Of a DNA stretch of 64,000 nt, positions 57,914 through 64,000 are shown in pieces. Under the pieces are notes generated by a model, which saw only the letters and a program-made list of their open reading frames with translations, was not told where the DNA came from and did no database searches. Source of the DNA: Mytilus trossulus (taxonomy: Eukaryota > Mollusca > Bivalvia > Mytilida > Mytilidae); contig NC_086378.1 in NCBI RefSeq assembly GCF_036588685.1, forward strand, positions 29,861,578 to 29,925,577, written 5' to 3'. The position numbers were made by a program, and so were the translations under genes. Every line of letters begins with the position of its first letter. Position 1 is the first letter of the stretch.

Positions 57914-58725
57914 CCACTTATGATAGTAGAGGGGCATTATGTTTTCTGGTCTGTTTGTCTGTTCGTCCTTCTGTCCGGCTTCAGGTTAAAGTTTTTAGTC
58001 AAGGTAGTATTTGATGAAGTGGATTTCAGGTTAAAAGTTTTTAGTGCAATATTCAGGTTGAAGTTTTTATGCCCCGTATGATAGTAGAGGGGCATATTGT
58101 TATCTAGTCTATGGCTCCGTTCGTCTGTCCGTCTGTTCACCCTGCTTCAGGTAAAAGTTTTCGGTCAAGGTACTTTTTGATGAAGCTGAAGTCCAATCAA
58201 CCTGAAACTTAGTACACTTGTTGCTTTTGATACGGTCTTTTTAATTTTAAAGCCAAATTAGACTTTTGACTCCAATTTCACGGTCCACTAAACATAGAAA
58301 ATGAAAGTGGGAGTTTCAGGTTAAAGTTTTTGGTCAAGGTAGTTTTTGATGAAATTTAAGTCCAATCAACTTGAAACTTAGTACACATGTTCCCTATCAA
58401 ATAATCTTTCTAATTTTAATGCCAAATTAGACTTTTACCCAATTTCACAGTCCATGGAACATGGAAAATGATAGTGCAAGTGGGGCATCCATGTACTTTG
58501 GACACATTCTTGTTGGTTAATGTTTTTGGTCAAGGTAGTTCTTGGTGAAGTTGAAGTCCGATAAACTTGACACTTAGTACACATGTTCCCAACGATATGA
58601 TCTTTCTAATTTAAATGCCAAACTAGATTTTTTTACCACAATTTTAAGGTCCACTGAACATAGAAAATAATAGTGCGAGTAGGGCATCAATGTACAATGG
58701 ACATATTCTTTTTGATTATAAATTC
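57914..58725 (+). repeat. Bivalve repeat (GTCCGTCTGT type), two joined copies
   Basis: Starts TTATGCCCCACTTATGATAG then GTAGAGGGGCATTATGTTTT; the start recurs at about 58068, so a truncated copy precedes a longer one. GCTTCAGGTTAAAGTTTTTG and TTCACGGTCCACTAAACATA units repeat to the end. It is probably part of the ACD 3' UTR. Confidence 0.85.
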
Positions 58726-58964
58726 TTTAGAAATGGGATTGGAGATTTGAGCTTAACACTTTGATATAGTGAAGACATTGCTCATAAAATGAGCTAAGAG
58801 CATAAATTGAACTAACCTTATTTCATAATGTTTGATGAAAACATGACTGTCAGATTACTTATTGCTTACAATCTTTTACAGGTCATGTGACGTGTGTACA
58901 AATATTTACAGCTATAATGAGTGCTAGTATATTTGACCTTTCCAAAAATTATATTGTCATAAAC

Positions 58965-59085
58965 AGGGGGAGGGTTCCGGGTATTGGAACCCCCCATTTT
59001 TTTGGGCGATCAATGCATTTGAATGGGTACATATAGTTGGAACCGCCCCTTTTTAAAATGGCTGGATCCACCCCTGATAAAAAAA
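58965..59085 (-). repeat. GGGGTTCC mussel element, inverted
   Basis: GGGGGAGGGTTCCGGGTATT, GGCGATCAATGCATTTGAAT and AAAATGGCTGGATCCACCCC; the inverse of 29178-29340. Confidence 0.85.
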
Positions 59086-59509
59086 AAATAATATTGTTAT
59101 AAGAAAATAGGTATGAAGCAAATATGTTTTTGACAAGAACTGTAATGGAGGATAGTCATATTTTCAATTAGAAAAATTGTTAATTTAAATTGAAGATATT
59201 GTAGTGAAGACTATATAGCTAGTCATTGTTATTTACATTTGACAGTACTATACATGTCTGAATTGTCAACCAAAAAGGGGAATTCGTATTCAAATGTAGT
59301 TCTCAAGAGAGATTTTTATATTAATATTATTTATGTTGGATTTCACGCTATTTTCTGCTCTTTGGTCAGATTCTTGTCCCTGAAACATTCCCCATGTTAT
59401 AAGAAATTTAACAAATACATTTTTGTTGATTGTCTTACACTTTTTACAAACATATTGTGTGTGGTGCTGTTTAAAACAAATTTAGTTCACAGTTGTTATT
59501 TGTTGATGA

Positions 59510-59515
59510 AATAAA
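59510..59515 (+). promoter_or_regulatory. Candidate poly(A) signal for ACD
   Basis: AATAAA about 1.7 kb past the ACD stop, with a second AATAAA about 65 bp further on. No strong signal is obvious nearer the stop. The 3' UTR would then include two repeats. Weak, position-based call. Confidence 0.3.
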
Positions 59516-60380
59516 GCATGATAATGCATATATATCATTTCTTGGAGATATGTATTTTTGTTATTTTAATTTTTTAAATAAAAGTGCTATATTTCAACTT
59601 TAAAAGTGTCATTTGTTTTAATGAAGTAGAATTCGAAGTGGATTTAAATGTGAACTTTATAAATTATTTCCAATGTCAGAGACAAATTTCTACCAAAGAT
59701 TAAATGATATAGGTTGCTGTACACCTTATCAACAATGAGCAAAATCCACCATATCAAGCTTTAAAGGACCAAGACATAATGTTTAAAACAATTTAAACAA
59801 GAATTTTGACTAATTTAGTAAAATACAAATAACTAAAAACAAATGTGTTATACAATTACCAAGCCTATCACATTTAAACTACAGGAGATCCTGATATGAG
59901 TTCATTAAAGTAAGAGTTAATAATTTAAAAGTTAAGTTTACATGTTTGTTAGGGGAACAATGAATTATGAAGTATTTATTATCATTTGTATTTATAGAAC
60001 AGAAGGGGTAGATGAATGAATTCAGTATTTTTACTTCTAAGTTGGTGATACCAAACACAGCTGTGGCAAAGTGTGTTTATGGGTCTGTTATTAACCCTTT
60101 CCTCCATTGACATTTTTTTTTAAAATACCTGGTTCGCATGGGATTTTTTTCAATTAAAAAAAAATCATCAGGTTTAAAGTATCAATGCATTGCAAAAAGG
60201 AATATTTCATCAATGAAATTCCAGTCAGATATTCTCTTGAATATCCTTTTTATATTATATACAAATTTTATTAGGTCTGATAAAGATTTTTCCTAGGTAA
60301 GACGTTTTAACTGAGGCACTACACAGGTGTCAAAAGGCGTCATTATGGAGTAAAGGGGTGGCGTCAAAAAACGTCGTTAT
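59516..60380. other. Intergenic DNA between convergent genes, no gene seen
   Basis: AT-rich. A short repeated motif GGCGTCAAAA / CGTCATTATGGAG occurs twice at about 60330-60385. No exon supported. Confidence 0.45.
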
Positions 60381-60440
60381 GGAGGTATATAAAAAAGAAG
60401 ATGTGGTATGATTGCCAATGAGACAAGTTCTCTTCTATGA
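60381..60440 (-). repeat. Mussel-element terminus
   Basis: AAGAAGATGTGGTATGATTG then CCAATGAGACAAG, a solitary end of the dispersed element. Confidence 0.7.
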
Positions 60441-61630
60441 TCGTTGTCTGCCAGACATGTATATCCTAATAAGTGAGTATTTCTCATGACCAAAATTATT
60501 TTTTCTCAATCGGTCATTGAACAATGATAGTCCTGTGAAGTACCATGAGCATATAACAAACAGAAACTCCTTAACATATGGTATCTTCCCCTAAGGTATG
60601 AAGCGGACAAATATCTAACCTTTTGACATGTAACTCTATACAAATAGTTTATGTTGCCGAGGCTGACTGTCATCCTTATGTCTCGCATTCTGAGACACTT
60701 CGCAGGCGAGACAAAAATAATTAACAAATGTCAAGTAAAAATGTTAAAACATCATTTATTACAAACATTCAAATGCTGACTTTTAAAACAACATTTACAC
60801 TTATATAAATATATATCAATAGAAAACAATATGGCTATAAAATGTGAGTTCTATAGTATCACAGAATCTTGATATGAATCATGTATTTTATAATTTAAAG
60901 TTTGATAAACAACAAACATAAAAACATGTAAATACAAAATACAATTGAATATGCCAATCTTAAAAATAATTAATACCATAAAAATGATGTGTAGGATATT
61001 TGATGAAAATGCTAATTTTATATATATGCTGGTATGCAGACTTTGTTAAAACCACGAAATCAAATGTATACAAAAATGAAACTTTTCTTCAATCAATATA
61101 ATTGATATGCATCAAAAATAAATGAATCTACAATATTCAGTCACTTTTCCTATGACCGACTGTCAATAAGAAAGATATGTTTTAGTGCCATTCAAATTGC
61201 TTTATTGCAAAAGAATTAAACAAATTTAATTGTTTGTCTTTCCATTTATTTAAAGAAAATCTTATTCTATCAAAAATCTAGCAAACTACCTCAAATATCT
61301 GACAAAAAGAAAACTGGAACTAAATGGAAAAAGACTTTTAAAATGGATGATTATTTAATGATTTGGCCAACTATAGAAGGTTATGGCATCTATAAAGAGA
61401 TTACAATAAAGATTTATCACAACACAAGTTTTGTCAGAATCTTGTTTCTCTTCATACCCGTAGCCAGGGGGGTTCGTCGGAACCCCCCCTTGAAAACAAA
61501 TAAGCACTGTTAAAGTCAATGTTCTGTTCGAATTGTGACTGTTAAAGTCAAGTTTGTGAGTCCAACGAACCCTCCTTTGGAAATTCCTGGCTACGGGCCT
61601 GCTCTTTATGGTCAATGTGATATGTTTCTG
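60441..61630 (-). other. Probable 3' UTR and flank of the gene at 61631
   Basis: Lies downstream of the minus-strand stop at 61631-61633. A minus-strand AATAAA is present near 60755 (TTTATT on the plus strand). Includes a short CCCCCC-containing mussel repeat at 61455-61600 whose two halves (GTAGCCAGGGGGGTTCGTCG and CCAACGAACCCTCCTTTGG) are an inverted pair. Confidence 0.35.
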
Positions 61631-64000
61631 TTAATATTTTGCCCATTTTCCATATCCAGGTCTAATTCCTTTAGAGTTTATAACATCTACAACAACACTA
61701 TGTTTAAACTCGTTCCACTGTTGTTTGAGTTCTTGATTCATGTATTCATCTTGAATTTCATCCTGTAAATATAATAATAAAGGGAGATAATTTATGTATT
61801 CATCTTGAATTTCATCTGTAAATATAGTAATAAAGGGAGATAATTTATGTATTCATCTTGAATTTCATCCTGTAAATATAGTAATAAAGGGAGATAATTT
61901 ATGTATTCATCTTGAATTTCATTTTGAAAATATAGTAATAAAGGGAGATAATTTATGTATTCATCTTGAATTTCATTTTGTAAATATAGTAATAAAGGGA
62001 GATAATTTATGAATTCATCTTGAATTTCATCCTGTAAATATAGTAATAAAGGGAGATAATTTATGTATTCATCTTGAATTTCATCCTGTAAATATAGTAA
62101 TAAAGGGAGATAATTTATGTATTCATCTTGAATTTCATCCTGTAAATATAGTAATAAAGGGAGATAATTTATGTCTTCATCTTGAATTTCATCCTGTAAA
62201 CATAGTAATAAAGGGAGATAATTTATGTATTCATCTTGAATTTCATCCTGTAAATATAGTAACAAAGGGAGATAATTTATGTATTCATCTTGAATTTCAT
62301 CCTGTAAATATAGTATCGAAGGGAGATAATTTATGTATTCATCTTGAATTTCATCCTGTAAATATAGTAATAAAGGGAGATAATTCCCAATTTTGTACTG
62401 ACTGATTAAGTTTATACATAACAAATATAAATTGTTGTATTCTTTTGATAGGAAATTAACATTTTCTGAATTTTCTTTATCAAGATGATACTACAACCGA
62501 ATATACACTTTAAAATATATACTTAACCATAAAATTGAAAATATAATAAATCAAATAAAACATTTTGAAATTTTTCTTTCTATAAAAATACTACAGTACT
62601 ACAAGGCAAACAAATTTGCTTTAAAAATCTCAGTGCTTGTGGATTCAAACTCATGCAGGGCCAAAACTAGCACTTGAAAAACTGTATAAGCTGCTTCATT
62701 TAGTGTCTATATAGGGTGACGTCTTTCTGCAAACTAGCACATTAAAATCTGACTCCTCATGGCAATCAATGACAAAATTATTTCATCCCATTATGTTCTC
62801 ATACTGAATTTGCATTTAATCTGCCACTGGACATCAAACAGTGATCAATCCATCCATATTACCTACAACATTACACTTACCTTACTAAAACTGTTAAATG
62901 TAGGTTCATTTGACTGTGTAAATAACTGTATGGTAACATCATCTAGTTCTGAAAGGAAACAAAAATCTGATTCAACCTTTACATAATTACTTTAAAGGAA
63001 AACTGTTTTCTCAATTTAGATTTTTCTGTTCTTATTGTTTTATATCCCCTAGATTAGAAATACATTTGCATCAGTTATTTCCCTTACCTTGTATTCTCTC
63101 TGGTTTTATTATCCCTAATGATACATTTGCATCAGTTATCTCCCTTACCTTGTATTCTCTCTGGTTTTATTATCCCTAATGATACATTTGTATCAATTAT
63201 CTCCCTTGTATTCTCTCTGGTTTTATTATTCCTAATGATACATTTGCATCAGTTATCTCCCTTACCTTGTATTCTCTCTGGTTTTATTATTCCTAATGAT
63301 ACATTTGCATCAGTTATCTCCCTTACCTTGTATTCTCTCTGGTTTTATTATTCCTAATGATACATTTGCATCAGTTAACTCCCTTACCCTGTATTCTCTC
63401 TGGTTTTATTATTCCTAATGATACATTTGCATCAGTTATCTCCCTTACCTTGTATTCTCTCTGGTTTTATTATTCCTAATGATACATTTACATCAGTTAT
63501 CTCCCTTACCTTGTATTCTCTCTGGTTTTATTATTCCTAATGAAACATTTGCATCAGTTATCTCCTTACCTTGTTTTCTCTCTGGTTTTATTATTCCTAA
63601 TGATACATTTGCATCAGTTATCTCCTTTACCATGTATTCTCTCTGGTTTTATTATTCCTAATGATACATTTGTAGCAGTTATCTCCCTTACCTTGTTTTC
63701 TCTCTGGTTTTATTATTCCTAATGATACATTTGCATCAGTTATTTCCCTTACCTTGTATTCTCTCTGGTTTTATTATTCCTAATGATACATTTGCATCAG
63801 TTATCTCCCTTACCTTGTATTCTCTCTGGTTTTATTATTCCTAATGATACATTTGCATCAGTTATCTTCCTTATCTTGTATTCTCTCTGGTTTTATTATT
63901 CCTAATGATACATTTGCATCAGTTATTTCCCTACCTTGTATTCTCTCTGGTTTTATTATTCCTAATGATACATTTGCATCAGTTATCTCCCTTACCTTGT
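61631..64000 (-). CDS. 3' end of an unrecognised gene (partial, runs off the window)
   Basis: Two exons are firm on the minus strand. 62948-62881 gives LDDVTIQLFTQSNEPTFNSF and SK. 61762-61631 gives DEIQDEYMNQELKQQWNEFK and a last segment ending GIRPGYGKWAKY, then TAA. The junction between them is phase 0 with GTAAGTG and ATTTACAG. The first needs a phase-1 donor upstream; the repeated IIKPERIQ + G|GTAAGG unit in the array at 63063-64000 supplies exactly that, so an exon ending ..IIKPERIQ lies in or beyond that array. The tail is charged and helical in look. I do not recognise the family. The gene is convergent with ACD. Confidence 0.7.
61763..62388 (-). repeat. 54-bp minisatellite repeating a 3' splice site and exon start
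   Basis: Eleven units lie directly upstream of the last exon of the minus-strand gene. Each carries ATATTTACAG|GATGAAATTC AAGATGAATA, the true acceptor and first codons, joined to AATTATCTCCCTTTATTACT. The unit is 18 codons, so the array is one open frame (YLQDEIQDEYINYLPLLL per unit). Counting from the distal end, units 8 and 9 have lost the AG (CAA); unit 11, next to the true exon, lacks one base and shifts to a stop at 61792. Confidence 0.92.
62389..62880 (-). other. Distal part of the last intron of the partial gene
   Basis: Unique AT-rich intron sequence between the donor at 62880 and the 54-bp array. Nothing else recognised. Confidence 0.5.
63063..64000 (-). repeat. 61-bp minisatellite repeating an exon end and 5' splice site
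   Basis: About 15 full units and a partial one, running off the window. On the gene strand each reads AATAATAAAACCAGAGAGAA TACAAG|GTAAGG then GAGATAACTGATGCAAATGT. TACAAG|GTAAGG is a near-consensus donor, and its phase fits exon 62948-62881. At least three units have altered junctions (one lacks the GTAA core at about 63207). 61 bp is not a multiple of three, so the array is not an open coding repeat. Confidence 0.9.

Noticed and set aside
59239-59514. 91-codon frame near the end of ACD
   Set aside because: It is AT-rich with a non-ATG start and lies in the probable 3' UTR, ending at the poly(A) signal.
61792-62424. 210-codon open frame as an independent repetitive protein
   Set aside because: It is the 54-bp array read through; it lies in an intron and ends at a 1-base deletion. 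No start or promoter supports a separate gene.

Overview
The window is AT-rich animal genomic DNA, almost certainly from a marine mussel of the genus Mytilus or a close relative. Evidence: many copies of the dispersed mussel element carrying ATTGCCAATGAGACAACT near a terminus, several other bivalve repeat families, split genes with short exons and GT..AG introns, and an invertebrate-type PAR-6 gene. No prokaryotic feature is present.

Five protein-coding genes can be read by splicing exons by eye. (1) 1374-5263, minus: an unnamed protein with two DUF1330-like alpha/beta-barrel repeats; its 5' end is unresolved. (2) 5955-13111, minus: a complete 7-exon arrestin-domain protein (512 aa) with a PSAP motif and a C-terminal PPSY motif, an ARRDC1-like combination. 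(3) 21127-27170, minus: complete 3-exon PAR-6 (319 aa; PB1, semi-CRIB, PDZ). (4) 33984-57769, plus: a 13-exon gene of 974 codons that I identify as the shelterin subunit TPP1/ACD, from an N-terminal OB fold, a following L-T-Q-L-L-D-N-M helix and a C-terminal TIN2-binding-like helix. A 1633-nt exon inserts a long, low-complexity Ser/Glu/Lys-rich region between them. (5) 61631 to beyond 64000, minus: the 3' end of an unrecognised gene. PAR-6 and ACD diverge from a 6.8-kb gap; ACD and gene 5 are tail to tail. I see no functional link among the five genes.

The remainder is introns and intergenic DNA packed with transposable elements, often nested: hAT-like elements, TTAA-ended MITEs, a 3.9-kb foldback element carrying two decayed copies of a multicopy invertebrate gene family, non-LTR reverse-transcriptase scraps, a tRNA-type SINE, and many mussel repeats. 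The large ACD intron 40926-49753 is mostly such insertions.

The most unusual structure is in gene 5. Its last two introns each carry a minisatellite whose unit includes a splice junction. A 54-bp array repeats the 3' splice site plus the first codons of the last exon. A 61-bp array (about 16 copies) repeats an apparent exon end plus its 5' splice site. ACD shows smaller related cases: a partial copy of exon 5 with its acceptor but followed by a stop, and a 28-bp array carrying acceptor-like and donor-like sites. All coordinates come from reading the sequence directly; no alignment or database search was run.
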